Source of the DNA: Chloroflexota bacterium
GTDB taxonomy: Bacteria > Chloroflexota > Anaerolineae > DUEN01
Direction: 5' to 3'
Assembly: GCA_013152435.1 (NCBI GenBank)
Contig: JAADGJ010000049.1
Span: forward strand, 1 to 50,391
DNA length: 50,391 nucleotides
Both the position numbers and the translations under genes were made by a program. The first letter of the stretch is position 1, and each line of letters begins with the position of its first letter. Shown here in pieces: positions 17,542 through 27,202 of this stretch. Below the pieces are notes generated by a model, which had not been told where the DNA came from, made no database searches, and worked only from the letters and a program-made list of their open reading frames with translations.

Positions 17542-17916
17542 ATGCCCGAGCTGCCGGCCGGCATGCTCCGGCGCCTCTATCAAAAGGGGAGCTTGCGAAA
17601 CGTCGAGGATGGCTTCGAGTTCGCTCTGCTGAATACGCTGGCGCCGGGTACGATCATCGGGTTGGGGCCGGTGGAGGTGGATGGGCAGGTGTTCCCGCCT
17701 GAGCAGATCACCGTGCTCACAGGGAGGTCGGAGCGCTCGGCGCAGCGGGTGAGCGAGCAGGGGCCGGTGATGTTTCCTGTGAACGGGGTGATTCGCCTGC
17801 GGGTGACAGGGGATCCTTTGTCACCGGGCCGACATGTCCTGGTCATCAGCGCAAAGCTGAAGGAGATTGGGGCGCTTCAAATCGAGATAGAGGATCATCT
17901 GGTTGCTGACAGGTGA
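17542..17916 (+). CDS. Small DUF6379 / C-glycoside deglycosidase beta-subunit-like protein
   Basis: The 124-residue product has a beta-rich pattern: a LRNVEDGFEFALLNTLAPG segment, IIGLGPVEVDGQVFPPEQI, then a FPVNGVIRLRVTGDPLSPG and HVLVISAKLKEIGALQIEI tail. This layout (L-x-N-x-x-x-G-F-E-F followed by a V-D-G-x-x turn) resembles DUF6379, the family of the beta subunit of C-glycoside deglycosidases. Those subunits normally work with a TIM-barrel alpha subunit, which is not adjacent here. The identification is moderate, from memory of the family pattern. The ATG at 17542 follows AGGAGGGG. Confidence 0.6.
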   Translation: MPELPAGMLRRLYQKGSLRNVEDGFEFALLNTLAPGTIIGLGPVEVDGQVFPPEQITVLTGRSERSAQRVSEQGPVMFPVNGVIRLRVTGDPLSPGRHVLVISAKLKEIGALQIEIEDHLVADR

Positions 17917-17920
17917 GTCG

Positions 17921-17949
17921 TTGACATCTTTGGCAGCATATGATACACT
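17921..17949 (+). promoter_or_regulatory. Promoter of the glycine cleavage operon
   Basis: TTGACA (17921-17926) and TACACT (17944-17949) are 17 bases apart, and TGA just before the -10 gives an extended -10 element. The -35 lies just after the preceding gene's stop. Confidence 0.75.
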
Positions 17950-17982
17950 TTGCGCGACAATAGCATAACTGGCTGGATGAAC

Positions 17983-18218
17983 GGCGCGAGAGAGAATCCC
18001 GTTTGCAAGGGATCGCCGAAGGGGCATGGTCGGACCTGGACCGGGGGGGCTGACGAAACTCTCAGGCAAAAGGATCGCGCCGGGACAGCACTCTGGAGAG
18101 TCGTCGCAGGCGGATCTGTGACGCACCGAAGGGGCTAACCCGTCACGTGACGGGGAATCTCTCAGGTACAGGACAGAGGGAGACCGGGTGGCACCCACTC
18201 GCGTCTCCCTTTTCGTTT
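17983..18218 (+). promoter_or_regulatory. Tandem glycine riboswitch with terminator platform
   Basis: Aptamer I runs from about 17983 to 18081, closed by GGCGCG/CGCGCC, with CGCCGAAGGGGC and ACTCTCAGGCAAAAGGA motifs. Aptamer II runs from about 18082 to 18178 with GCACCGAAGGGGCTAACC and ATCTCTCAGGTACAGGACAG. The expression platform is a stem AGGGAGAC (18177-18184) / GTCTCCCT (18203-18210) followed by TTTCGTTT. Glycine binding would compete with this terminator and switch the operon on. The tandem arrangement upstream of gcvT is the classic one. Confidence 0.96.
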
Positions 18219-18300
18219 GGGATTCCGGTGAGGCGCGCGAGGGAGTGGGGGATCGCATGGGGGACGATGCCCCGGAACACGGTAGCGGGAGTGGCGAAGG

Positions 18301-19413
18301 ATGGCGGATCAGGCGCTGAAACGAACGCGGTTGTATGACTGGCATGTGCGGGCCGGAGCTCGCATGGTGGCGTTCGCCGGATGGGAGATGCCTGTACAGT
18401 ATCCCACAGGGCCCATCGAGGAGCACAAACGGGTACGCTCCTCGGCGGGCCTTTTCGATATCGATCACATGGGGCAATTCCGGATGAGCGGCCCGAATGC
18501 GGAGGCTTTCCTGCAGAGGATGCAGACGTGGGACGTAAGCCGGACGGCCGTTCACCAGGCCCACTATGGCCTGATGTGCTACGATGATGGCGGCGTCGTG
18601 GATGACGTCTTCCTCTACCATCTGCCGGATCACTGGCTCGTGGTCGTCAATGCCGCCAATCGGGAGAAGGATCTGGCCTGGTTGCAGGCGCATGTGGGAG
18701 ATGCCGACGTGACGTTGCGGGACGTCTCCGAGGAGACGTACATGATCGCCCTGCAGGGGCCGAAGGCCCAGGCGATCCTGCAGCGGGTGACGGATGTGGA
18801 TCTGAGCCAACTGCCGTTCCACGGCGTCATCGAGGGGACCGTGGCCGGAGTGCCGGCGGTCGTAGGGGCCACGGGATACACGGGCGAGTACGGTTATGAG
18901 CTCTTCTTCACGGCGGACGAGGCCGTACATGTGTGGGAGGCGCTGCTGGAGGCGGGGGAGCCGGACGGGCTCATCCCCTGCGGCCTGGCCGCCCGGGATA
19001 CCTTGCGGGCGGAGGCGTGCCTGCCCCTTTACGGGCACGAGATCCACTCCGAGATCGATCCGATCAGCGCCGGGCTGCGGTTTGCCGTGCGCTTCGACAA
19101 GGGGAATTTCCTGGGCCGGGATGCCCTGCTCAAGGTGCACCTGGAGGGGCCGGAATACCGGCTCGTCGCGTTCGAGATGGTGGAGAGGGGGGTGCCCCGG
19201 CAGGGATATGAGGTGGTGGCCAACGGCATATCCGTGGGAGAGGTGACTACCGGCCTGTACAGTCCCACCACCGATCGGTATGTGGGGATGGCCTATGTGC
19301 CGACGGAATTTGCGGCTGTCGGGACCGAGCTGTCCATCATCATCCGGGATCGACCCCGTGCCGCCCGGGTGGTACGTCGGCCGTTCTACGTGCCCGCCTA
19401 TCGAAGAAGATAA
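18301..19413 (+). CDS. gcvT: Glycine cleavage system T protein (aminomethyltransferase)
   Basis: The 370-residue T protein transfers the methylene carbon from the aminomethyl-lipoyl arm of the H protein to tetrahydrofolate and releases ammonia. Family motifs are plain: [56 protein letters not shown] and [20 protein letters not shown]. Length and domain order are normal. It is the first gene behind the tandem glycine riboswitch and should be induced by glycine. Confidence 0.97.
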   Translation: MADQALKRTRLYDWHVRAGARMVAFAGWEMPVQYPTGPIEEHKRVRSSAGLFDIDHMGQFRMSGPNAEAFLQRMQTWDVSRTAVHQAHYGLMCYDDGGVVDDVFLYHLPDHWLVVVNAANREKDLAWLQAHVGDADVTLRDVSEETYMIALQGPKAQAILQRVTDVDLSQLPFHGVIEGTVAGVPAVVGATGYTGEYGYELFFTADEAVHVWEALLEAGEPDGLIPCGLAARDTLRAEACLPLYGHEIHSEIDPISAGLRFAVRFDKGNFLGRDALLKVHLEGPEYRLVAFEMVERGVPRQGYEVVANGISVGEVTTGLYSPTTDRYVGMAYVPTEFAAVGTELSIIIRDRPRAARVVRRPFYVPAYRRR

Positions 19414-19430
19414 CCCTCCCCCCAATCCCC

Positions 19431-19500
19431 AACACGCAACACGCAACACGCAACACGCAATACGCAACACGCAATACGCAACACGTAACACGTAACACGC
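19431..19500 (+). repeat. Heptamer tandem array, AACACGC x 10
   Basis: Ten consecutive 7-base units fill the gap between gcvT and gcvH. Seven are AACACGC or its exact repeat, and the others are AATACGC or AACACGT. The array ends directly at the AAAAGGAGG ribosome site of gcvH. Confidence 0.95.
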
Positions 19501-19514
19501 AAAAGGAGGCGAAG

Positions 19515-19910
19515 ATGGATTACAAGTTCGACCCTACCGTGCGATATGGCAAGACCCATGAGTGGGCCCGTGTGGAGGGGGACGAGGTGGTCGTGGGGAT
19601 CAGCGATTACGCCCAGGACGCCTTGTCCGATGTCGTCTATGTGGAGTTGCCGGAAGTGGGGACCACGGTGAAGCAGGGGGAGCCCTGTGCGGTGGTGGAG
19701 TCGGTGAAGGCGGCCGAGGACGTGTATTCGCCCGTGACGGGCGAGGTGGTCGCCGTCAACGAGGCATTGGCGGACACGCCGGAGCTGGTGAACGAGGATC
19801 CATATGGCAAGGCCTGGTTCTTCCGAGTCAAGATGGCGGACCCGAGTGAGCTGGACAACTTGATGGATGCCGAGGCATACAAGGCGTACCTGGAGAGCGA
19901 GGCGCATTGA
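19515..19910 (+). CDS. gcvH: Glycine cleavage system H protein
   Basis: The 131-residue H protein carries the lipoyl arm that shuttles the aminomethyl group between the P, T and L proteins. The lipoylation site is the Lys in [14 protein letters not shown], within the standard hammerhead fold ([19 protein letters not shown] before it, [14 protein letters not shown] after it). AAAAGGAGG precedes the ATG by a normal distance. It sits directly after the heptamer array in the gcv operon. Confidence 0.97.
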   Translation: MDYKFDPTVRYGKTHEWARVEGDEVVVGISDYAQDALSDVVYVELPEVGTTVKQGEPCAVVESVKAAEDVYSPVTGEVVAVNEALADTPELVNEDPYGKAWFFRVKMADPSELDNLMDAEAYKAYLESEAH

Positions 19911-19971
19911 TCCGGGCACGGAGCGTGGAAGCCCGGATGTGGAACGCAAAGAAGCGCGAGGTGATGTGGAG

Positions 19972-21336
19972 ATGAACTACATACCCAATTCGGACGCGGA
20001 TCGGGCGGCGATGTTGGAGGTCATCGGCGTGCAGAGCGTTGATGACCTCTTCCGTGATGTGCCGGCCGAATATCGCTATCCCAAGCTGGATCTGCCCGCG
20101 CCCGTCTCCGAGATGGAGGTCTTGCAAGAGTTACAGGCTCTCAGCGAGGAGAACATAGATCTGGATCATGTCGCATGTTTCCTGGGCGCTGGTGCCTATC
20201 GCCATTTCATCCCCAGCGTGGTGGACTTCGTCCTGTCCCGTTCGGAGTTCTACACGGCCTACACGCCCTATCAGCCGGAGATCAGCCAGGGTACCCTGCA
20301 GGCCGCATTCGAGTATCAAACCATGATCTGCGAGCTGACGGGCATGGATGTCTCCAACGCCTCCCACTACGACGGGGCCACGTCCACGGCCGAGGCGGTC
20401 ATTATGGCGTTGAATGTGCACCGCCATCGGCGCCGCAAGGTAGTGCTGTCCCCGGCCGTGCACCCTCAGTATCGGGAGGTGGTTCGTACCTACACGCAAG
20501 GAATGGGGCTGACCATCGTCGGCGATGACGGGGTGGGCAATGGCCCGGAAGACCTGGCGGCACTGTGCGATGAGGATACGGCCTGCGTCGTCGTCCAGTA
20601 TCCCGACTTCTTCGGGCGTGTGTTGCATCCCGACCGTCTGCGAGCGCTGGCGGAGGACGTGCATGCGCGTGGGGCATTGCTGGTCGTCGTGGCCAATCCC
20701 ATCGCCCTGGGGCTGTTGCAGCCGCCCGGCGCTTGCGGGGCGGACATCGTCGTAGGCGAGGGGCAGGCCCTGGGCAATCCGCTCAGCTTCGGCGGCCCAT
20801 ATCTGGGTTTCTTCGCCTGTCGACAGGAGCATGTGCGCCGCTCCAGCGGCCGCATCGTGGGTGAGACGGTGGACGCCGAGGGGCGGAGAGGCTATGTGCT
20901 CACCCTGAACACCCGGGAGCAGCATATCCGCCGCGCGAGGGCGACGTCGAACATCTGCACCAACCAGGCGTTGAACGCGCTGGCGGCCGCCGTGTACATG
21001 TCCGCCTTGGGGCGCCAGGGGCTGCGGCGCGTGGCCGAGCTGTGTTATCACAAGGCGCACTACGCCGCCGCTCAGATCTCGGCATTGCCCGGCTATTCCC
21101 TCTGGTCCCAAGACTTCTTCCACGAGTTCGTCGTGCGATGCCCGAAGCCCATCGAGGAGATCAACCGTTACCTCCTGGAGGAGTGGGGCATCATCGGCGG
21201 CTACGATTTGGGGCGGGATTATCCGGAGCTGGCTGGACACATGCTGGTGTGCGTGACCGAGGTGAACACGCGAGACGACATCGATGATCTGGTGGAGGCG
21301 CTGCGCGAGGTGGCGGAGCAGGAGGGGGAACGATGA
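19972..21336 (+). CDS. gcvPA: Glycine dehydrogenase (decarboxylating) subunit 1
   Basis: The 454-residue protein is the N-terminal half of a split P protein, which decarboxylates glycine with pyridoxal phosphate. Motifs include [64 protein letters not shown] and [18 protein letters not shown]. The ATG at 19972 was chosen because it begins the conserved N-terminus; the open frame extends further into the gcvH end. It overlaps the next gene by four bases (ATGA), typical of coupled subunits. Confidence 0.97.
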   Translation: MNYIPNSDADRAAMLEVIGVQSVDDLFRDVPAEYRYPKLDLPAPVSEMEVLQELQALSEENIDLDHVACFLGAGAYRHFIPSVVDFVLSRSEFYTAYTPYQPEISQGTLQAAFEYQTMICELTGMDVSNASHYDGATSTAEAVIMALNVHRHRRRKVVLSPAVHPQYREVVRTYTQGMGLTIVGDDGVGNGPEDLAALCDEDTACVVVQYPDFFGRVLHPDRLRALAEDVHARGALLVVVANPIALGLLQPPGACGADIVVGEGQALGNPLSFGGPYLGFFACRQEHVRRSSGRIVGETVDAEGRRGYVLTLNTREQHIRRARATSNICTNQALNALAAAVYMSALGRQGLRRVAELCYHKAHYAAAQISALPGYSLWSQDFFHEFVVRCPKPIEEINRYLLEEWGIIGGYDLGRDYPELAGHMLVCVTEVNTRDDIDDLVEALREVAEQEGER

Positions 21337-22793
21337 CGGAACCGTTGATCTTCGAGATCTCTTCGCCGGGGCGGATCGGCGCGTCGCTTCCGGACCTGGA
21401 CGTGCCGGAGGCCGAGGTGCCGGCCGGATGGGCCCGTGACGACCTGCCCCTGCCGGAGGTCGCCGAGGTGGATGTCGTCCGCCATTTCGTGCGTCTCTCC
21501 CAGATGAACTACGGCGTGGATGTGGGCTTCTACCCGCTGGGATCGTGCACCATGAAGTACAATCCCAAGATCAACGAGGTGGCGGCCCGGCTGCCTGGCT
21601 TCGCCCACGTCCATCCGCTGCAGGCCCCGGACACCGTCCAGGGGGCCATGGCGCTGATGCACGAGCTCCAGCGCTTCCTGGCCGAGATCGGCGGGTTCGC
21701 CGCCGTGACGTTGCAGCCCTCGGCGGGGGCGCACGGTGAGCTCACCGGCGTCCTCATGATGCGCAAGTACCTGTACGATCGAGGGGAGACCCAGCGCACG
21801 AAGATCCTGGTGCCGGACTCGGCTCACGGCACGAACCCGGCCTCGACGACCATGTCGGGCCTGGAGGTGATCGAGATCCCGTCCGACGACCGGGGCAACG
21901 TGGATCTGGAGGCGTTGAAGGCGCACCTGGACGACAGGGTGGTGGGGCTGATGCTGACGAATCCCAACACGCTGGGCCTGTTCGACGAGCACCTGTTGGA
22001 GATCACCCGGCTGGTGCACGAGGCGGGCGGCCTGGTCTACGGCGACGGCGCCAACTTCAACGCCATCCTGGGGATCTGTAAGCCAGGGGAGATGGGCTTC
22101 GACGTCCTGCACTATAATTTACATAAAACTTTCTCCACGCCGCACGGCGGCGGCGGTCCCGGCTCCGGCCCCGTGGGGGTCTCCGAGGAGTTGGCCCCGT
22201 ACCTGCCCGGTCCCATCGTCGATCAGGAGATGACGGACGATGGCCCCAGGTACGTGTGGCGCATGCCGGAGCGCAGCATCGGCCGGGTCAAGAGCTTCTG
22301 GGGAAACTTCGGCGTGATGGTGCGGGCGTACACGTACATCCGCATGTTGGGGGCGGAGGGGCTGCGGGCGGTGGCCGAGAACGCCGTCATCAACGCCAAT
22401 TACCTGGAGGCCCGGCTGAAGCACGTCTACCCGGTGCCGTACAGCCATCGCACGTGCATGCATGAGTTCGTGGCCCAGGGGAAGATCGAGGGGGCGCCGG
22501 ATGTGCGGGCGTTGGACATCTCCAAGCGGCTCATCGACTACGGCTTCCACCCGCCGACGATGTATTTCCCGCTCATCGTGCGCGAGGCGCTCATGATCGA
22601 GCCCACGGAGACGGAGAGCAAGGACATGTTGGATGCCTTCGTGGATGCCATGCTCAAGATCGCCGAGGAGGCCCGCACCGATCCGGAGCTATTGCACACA
22701 GCGCCGCACAACGCGCCGGTGCGCCGTCTGGACGAGGTGCGTGCCGCCCGCCATCCCGTGCTGCGGTATCGTAAGCGAGAGCCCCGGCTCTGA
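21333..22793 (+). CDS. gcvPB: Glycine dehydrogenase (decarboxylating) subunit 2
   Basis: The 486-residue C-terminal half of the P protein carries the pyridoxal-phosphate lysine in [20 protein letters not shown]. Other conserved parts are [20 protein letters not shown]-like [23 protein letters not shown] and [11 protein letters not shown]. It forms an alpha2beta2 enzyme with the preceding subunit and needs H, T and a dihydrolipoyl dehydrogenase found elsewhere. Codons for HYNLHKTF (about 22108-22131) are markedly AT-richer than the rest of the gene. The gene ends 6 bases before the first flanking element of the conflict cassette. Confidence 0.97.
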   Translation: MTEPLIFEISSPGRIGASLPDLDVPEAEVPAGWARDDLPLPEVAEVDVVRHFVRLSQMNYGVDVGFYPLGSCTMKYNPKINEVAARLPGFAHVHPLQAPDTVQGAMALMHELQRFLAEIGGFAAVTLQPSAGAHGELTGVLMMRKYLYDRGETQRTKILVPDSAHGTNPASTTMSGLEVIEIPSDDRGNVDLEALKAHLDDRVVGLMLTNPNTLGLFDEHLLEITRLVHEAGGLVYGDGANFNAILGICKPGEMGFDVLHYNLHKTFSTPHGGGGPGSGPVGVSEELAPYLPGPIVDQEMTDDGPRYVWRMPERSIGRVKSFWGNFGVMVRAYTYIRMLGAEGLRAVAENAVINANYLEARLKHVYPVPYSHRTCMHEFVAQGKIEGAPDVRALDISKRLIDYGFHPPTMYFPLIVREALMIEPTETESKDMLDAFVDAMLKIAEEARTDPELLHTAPHNAPVRRLDEVRAARHPVLRYRKREPRL

Positions 22794-22799
22794 AACGAG

Positions 22800-22903
22800 G
22801 TAGGGGCGAAGCATTCCACTCATGATGCCTCTCGGAGAGGGATACTGCATCTGGGCGGGTCCTCTCTGTGCGCGCCAATTTGCGGGGAATGCCTCGCCCC
22901 TAC
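22800..22903. repeat. Inverted-repeat element A1 at the 3' end of the CHAT gene
   Basis: A 104-bp element with ends GTAGGGGCGAAGCATTCC and GGAATGCCTCGCCCCTAC, near-perfect inverted repeats of 18 bases. The interior matches, as its reverse complement, the interior of the element at 27203-27305. The right end supplies the stop codon (TAG on the minus strand, 22900-22902) of the CHAT gene. No coding capacity; MITE-like. Confidence 0.85.
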
Positions 22904-25900
22904 CCCAGCGCCTCCAGGATCTTGCGCACGATCAGGGCGTCGATGCGATCCAACCCCTCCGTCAGCGCCCACACGTCCCGCTCGCCCGCCCAGATACGGC
23001 GGATGGGGTCTTCCAGCCTGTAGCCGCCCTCGGTCAGTTGCGGGAATGCTGCTTCTACCGCCGCTTTCGCCTCTTCATTGCCCTGGGCGGCCGCCACCAC
23101 CGCCTGCACCACCGGGCCGAACTGCCGCTGCAGCCGCGCCCAGGAGCCGGGAAATGCGGCGAACGCCTCCTGCTCCTTGCGCCGCCAGGCCCGGGCCGCG
23201 GCCGCGTCCCCCTTACGCTCCGCGATCTCAGCCAGGATGGCGTAAGGTGCCCAGATTTCCAGAGATGGATCGTTCAGGGATTCCATGATGGCCACGGCCT
23301 TCCGCGCGTACTCCTCCGCCGCGGCCAGGTTCGGCCGCGGGCCGTAGGGGGAATCGTAGGACGTCAGCAGCAGGTCGGCGAGGTTGTTGTAGTCCCTGGC
23401 GACTTCTTTGGCATTGCCGATTTCTTCATCCATTTCGATCGCCCGGCGGTACCAGCGCTCCGCCTCGGCCGGCCGCCCCGCACCCTCCGCTACGATGGCC
23501 AGTTGGTTGCAGGTCTTCGTCGCATTCGCCTTGTCGTCGATACGTTCCCATATGTGAAGTGCCTCGCGGTAACAGTGCTCCGCCTCGGCCCAGTCCCGCC
23601 CCTCCTCCGCCACCCTGCCCAACTGGTGCCAGGCAATGGCCTGGCTGCGTTCCTCGCCCAGCGCCCGGAAGCGTGTCAGCGCCTCGCGGTAGCGCCGCCG
23701 CGCCTCGGCCAGGTCCCCCTGCAGCATCGCCAGGGTGCCCAGTTGGCCCTGAACAACGGCGATGCCCCGTTCTTCGCCACCGAGTTCCTGCTTGATTGCC
23801 AGCGATGCCTCATACTCCGCCCGGGCCTCGGCATAGCGCCCCTGGTCGCGCAGCACGTCCGCCAGGTCGGTGTGGACAATGCCAGTCTCTCGCCGCACCT
23901 GGTCCGTCTGCTCCAGCGCTGCCAGAGCTGCTAGTTTCTGCCGGTACACCGCCTCGGCCTCGCCCGCCCGGCCCTGGGCTGCCAGGCTGCGGCCCAGGCG
24001 TCCCAGGGTCAGGCAGCGATCGTAGCCCGTATCATAGTCCGCGCCCGCGTCCATGAGCGCCAGCAGGCGGCGAAACACCCCCTCCGCCTCCCGCGCCTGC
24101 CCCCGGCTTCGTAGCATCTCCCCCCGCTGGCTTTCCAGCAGGAACTCCGCCTTCGTCAAGAGCCCCTCGTTGCCCCGTCGCCTCGTCGCCTCGTTCCTCA
24201 CCCTCTCCATCATCACATCCCGCTCCCGCCAGCGCCCGAACAGGTCCAGGAAGTAGGCAATATCGTCGGCCAGGTCCACCGCCGCGTCCCAATCGTGGGC
24301 GGCCAGGTGCAGGTCCAGCGCCCGGCGCAGATTGGGCAGCTCCCGCACGGCGATGGCCCGGGTGGGGATAGGGTCCCGGTTGTCGGCGTGGTAGAGGTAG
24401 GTTGCCACCGCGTGGTATCGCTTCCGGAATCGTTCTTCCAGGTCGGCCCGCCGCTGAGGATCTAGCAGTCGCGCCAGGTGGGGCGCCAGGGTGGGGTGGA
24501 AGTGAGTGTAAGGATATTGAATACCGGGCAGGTGTTCAAGCGTAATCAGGCTTGCCTGCCTCAGCTCCTCCCGAGCAATTCGCCACAAATCTTCATCAAA
24601 TTCGGTGACGGCCAGTAGATCGTCCTCCATGGCCCGCCCCTGAAATACGGCCAGCGCGGGCAGCAGGGCCCGGGTCTCCTGGCCCAGGCGGCGCAGGGAA
24701 AAATCCAGGCTCAGCGTCAGGGACTCGTTGCGCTCCGCGGCCTTGCCCTCCACGAAGCCGGGCAGCATGGCCTCGAACTCGGCGATCAGCTTCCCCACAT
24801 CGCGTCCGATCTCGGGGTCGGCCAGGTGGGGCAGCACCAGTTGCAGGGACAAGGGATGGCCGCCCAGGAAGCGCAGCAGGTCCTCCAGTTCTCGCCGCGG
24901 GGGCCGTTTGATGCCCCGATCCGCCAGGATCTGCCCGGCCAGCTCCAACGCCTCGGCCGGGACCAGGCCGGACAGGGGCAGGTAGGCGGTGGTCGCGCCC
25001 GGTTCGAAGGCCGGGTGGCCAAAGTCGGTGTCCCGGGTGGTGATCAGCAGGCGGCTGCCGCCCTGCCCGGCCCAGGTCGCGCCCGCGTCCAGCAGGGCCT
25101 TCAGCTCCTCTGGGGGCAACGCCGCGTCGCCCCGGGGCAAAATGGTCTCGAAGTTGTCCCACACCACCAGAGTGGGCTCCGCCGCCAGCGCCTTTGCAAT
25201 GGCCTGCACCGGATCGCCCTGGTGGATGGTGAAATCCGGGCTCACCAGGGCGTTGCCCAGCTCGCTCAGGGCCAGCTCCAGGCCGCCGCCCCGCTCCAGT
25301 GAGAGGAAGACGGCCTGACGGAAGAGGCCGGTGCGCACGAACCAGGCCGCAGCCTCGGTGGCCAGCGCCGTCTTGCCCTGTCCGCCAAAGCCGTGCAGCA
25401 CCACGACGCGTCGCGTCGCGAAGGTCCGCTCCAGTGTCAACAGCTCCCGGGCCCGACCGTGGAAGCCATGCCGGGGCTTCGGCGGGAAGCCGCCGCGGGC
25501 GGGCTGGCGGGGGATGGGATCGGCCGCGATCACCTGTTGCGGCAGGGCGGTCAGGGGCGCGGCCGCAAAGGGTGCGGGGTCGGCCTGCTGCTGGTAGAGC
25601 ACGGGCAGGAACCAGTCGTGGAGATGGATGATGTCCTCCCGATCGCTGGCGGGGCGGTAGATGCGGTGGCGTTCCGTGTCGGCCAGCAGATCGAAGCGGG
25701 CTCGATCCAATGCCTGGCCGATGGTGCGGCCCCGGGCCAGCTCCCGGTAGAAGACGTCAGTGAGACGGCGGGTGGTCTCCACCAGCACGCTGTAGTTCAT
25801 GGCCAGCACGCTGCCCACGCCCGATTGGATCAGGCGGGCAGCCACGCTGCTGAAGGCGTTGAGGTCGCCCGCCTCGCCCGTCTGGCAGGCGTCCAGCACC

Positions 25901-26706
25901 ATCAGGGGAATGCGGGCCTGGTTGAGCAGGGTGCCCAGGCGGTTGGCGTTCACCGGATCGGGTTGGTGGTCGGGGTCCTCAAAGAGCAGGTAGCCCAGGC
26001 CGATGTTGGGATCATAGACGCCGTGGCCGTCGAAGTGGACCACGTGCACCGGCGGTTTGTCGGGGTCGGACAGGCGCTCGGCCAGCGCCTTGAGCGTGGG
26101 CGGGCGCAGGAATTCGACCTGGGCCTGATCGCCCAGGGGGGCCAGCGCGTCCAGCAGGGCCACGGCGCTCGAGCGGGGGTCGATGAAGCCCACGCCCTCA
26201 GGTCGGCTGATCACCATGAGCACACGCAGGGGCAGGTCGAACTGCACGGGCTGAGCCCGTTTCACCTTGTGCAACCGTCGCCGCACCACGATGGGCGGGC
26301 TGGCGTTGAACACGTGGCCATCCTCGTCCGCCAGCAGCTCCCAGGGCAGACGCAGCACGCGCGGCTCCACCGCATCGATGGTGAGCAGTTTGGGGTCATC
26401 CGCCGCGTCTAGGAACTGCTGGGCCACGCGCATCGCGTCGGCGTGGCCGAACAGGCTCTGCCACAGGCGGCGGCCCATGTCCTCCAGTCGGCTCTCCAGC
26501 TTCTGGGCGCGGGCATAGTCGGGGCCGGTGGGCCAGCGCCAGTACAGTTCCAGGTACCAGCGCAGTTCCGCCAGCTCCTTGTCCGTCAGGGGGGTGATGA
26601 AGGGCGCCGGCTCGCTGTCGAGATATAATTCCTGGCAGTGCAGGCTGCAGGTGATGGGGGACTCGGGGTCTTTGGTGTCGGATTGGAAGCGGGCGATGAG
26701 CTCCAT
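22900..26706 (-). CDS. CHAT protease-STAND NTPase-TPR protein (conflict/defence effector)
   Basis: The 1268-residue product has three parts. Residues about 100-370 form a CHAT (caspase-like) peptidase with the catalytic dyad His228 in HFDGHG and Cys274 in LDACQTG. Residues about 410-700 form a STAND/NB-ARC-type NTPase with Walker A GFGGQGKT (439-446), Walker B VVWDN (Asp516), sensor-like LLITTRD and the GHPLSL motif (615-620). The C-terminal half (about 880-1190) holds tetratricopeptide repeats such as GRYAEARAEYEASLAI and GRPAEAERWYRRAIEM. STAND proteins stay inactive until the repeats sense a trigger; the CHAT domain would then cleave a target. The ATG at 26706 follows GGAGGTG. It is co-transcribed with the EACC1-like gene 53 bases upstream. 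Confidence 0.93.
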   Translation of the reverse strand: MELIARFQSDTKDPESPITCSLHCQELYLDSEPAPFITPLTDKELAELRWYLELYWRWPTGPDYARAQKLESRLEDMGRRLWQSLFGHADAMRVAQQFLDAADDPKLLTIDAVEPRVLRLPWELLADEDGHVFNASPPIVVRRRLHKVKRAQPVQFDLPLRVLMVISRPEGVGFIDPRSSAVALLDALAPLGDQAQVEFLRPPTLKALAERLSDPDKPPVHVVHFDGHGVYDPNIGLGYLLFEDPDHQPDPVNANRLGTLLNQARIPLMVLDACQTGEAGDLNAFSSVAARLIQSGVGSVLAMNYSVLVETTRRLTDVFYRELARGRTIGQALDRARFDLLADTERHRIYRPASDREDIIHLHDWFLPVLYQQQADPAPFAAAPLTALPQQVIAADPIPRQPARGGFPPKPRHGFHGRARELLTLERTFATRRVVVLHGFGGQGKTALATEAAAWFVRTGLFRQAVFLSLERGGGLELALSELGNALVSPDFTIHQGDPVQAIAKALAAEPTLVVWDNFETILPRGDAALPPEELKALLDAGATWAGQGGSRLLITTRDTDFGHPAFEPGATTAYLPLSGLVPAEALELAGQILADRGIKRPPRRELEDLLRFLGGHPLSLQLVLPHLADPEIGRDVGKLIAEFEAMLPGFVEGKAAERNESLTLSLDFSLRRLGQETRALLPALAVFQGRAMEDDLLAVTEFDEDLWRIAREELRQASLITLEHLPGIQYPYTHFHPTLAPHLARLLDPQRRADLEERFRKRYHAVATYLYHADNRDPIPTRAIAVRELPNLRRALDLHLAAHDWDAAVDLADDIAYFLDLFGRWRERDVMMERVRNEATRRRGNEGLLTKAEFLLESQRGEMLRSRGQAREAEGVFRRLLALMDAGADYDTGYDRCLTLGRLGRSLAAQGRAGEAEAVYRQKLAALAALEQTDQVRRETGIVHTDLADVLRDQGRYAEARAEYEASLAIKQELGGEERGIAVVQGQLGTLAMLQGDLAEARRRYREALTRFRALGEERSQAIAWHQLGRVAEEGRDWAEAEHCYREALHIWERIDDKANATKTCNQLAIVAEGAGRPAEAERWYRRAIEMDEEIGNAKEVARDYNNLADLLLTSYDSPYGPRPNLAAAEEYARKAVAIMESLNDPSLEIWAPYAILAEIAERKGDAAAARAWRRKEQEAFAAFPGSWARLQRQFGPVVQAVVAAAQGNEEAKAAVEAAFPQLTEGGYRLEDPIRRIWAGERDVWALTEGLDRIDALIVRKILEALG

Positions 26707-26759
26707 GGGGACACCTCCGAGGGACAACATGATTGCTGAGGGTGACTGGCCGACTGTTC

Positions 26760-27077
26760 CTACAAGAGCGTTTTCAATGTCTCCGGGTCGGCTTTGGTCA
26801 GTTCGACGCGAGTTCCGTCGGGCCGGATGATGACTATGTCGGGGTGGGAGCCAGGCATGGGATGCTGTCGTGCCCGCCAATCCTGGTAGAAACGATACAG
26901 GATGTCCACTGCCTGCAACATGGCCGCGGATACGGTGATGACGACCATCGCGTCTATGCCCTTGGTTACGGTCTGGGATATCACCTGGGCCTGGGCCGTG
27001 CCGGCCAGCATGCGTTGCAGCGTTTGGGCGTCGGACGTCGCGTTTGGACCCCTCAGTTCAATCTGAAATTCGAGCAT
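26760..27077 (-). CDS. EACC1-like (effector-associated constant component) small membrane protein
   Basis: The 105-residue product begins with a beta-alpha unit (MLEFQIELRG, then a helix), has a hydrophobic helix (AMVVITVSAAMLQAVDILYRF) followed by a basic YQDWRARQ stretch, and ends with IVIIRPDGTRVELTKADPETLKTLL-type strand-turn-helix (quoted in part). This order of strand, membrane helix, basic linker and DGxxVELxxxDPE tail matches EACC1, described by comparative genomics as a constant partner of STAND-type conflict effectors. Assignment is from family knowledge, not a search. The ATG at 27077 follows CAGGAG. A promoter lies 39 bases upstream of the start and the CHAT gene follows. Confidence 0.72.
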   Translation of the reverse strand: MLEFQIELRGPNATSDAQTLQRMLAGTAQAQVISQTVTKGIDAMVVITVSAAMLQAVDILYRFYQDWRARQHPMPGSHPDIVIIRPDGTRVELTKADPETLKTLL

Positions 27078-27115
27078 GGTGGTGCTCCTGAAGTATGTAT
27101 GACGCACTTATTTTG

Positions 27116-27144
27116 AGTATATCATCGGCAATCATGTCTGCCAA
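27116..27144 (-). promoter_or_regulatory. Promoter of the EACC1-CHAT operon
   Basis: On the minus strand, TTGGCA (27144-27139) and TATACT (27121-27116) are 17 bases apart, with TGA just before the -10 (extended -10). The cassette therefore carries its own promoter between the flanking elements. Confidence 0.75.
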
Positions 27145-27202
27145 GCGAAGTTTGTGCAAACGGTGGTGTCTCTCTTCCGTAAGAGAGAACCCGGTTCTGA
27201 AA

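Noticed and set aside
17821-19491. A 556-codon minus-strand open frame across the riboswitch and gcvT
   Set aside because: It crosses a glycine riboswitch and an unmistakable gcvT gene, and its N-terminus is just the translated heptamer array.
19431-19500. CRISPR array
   Set aside because: The units are contiguous 7-base repeats with no spacers and no cas genes nearby.
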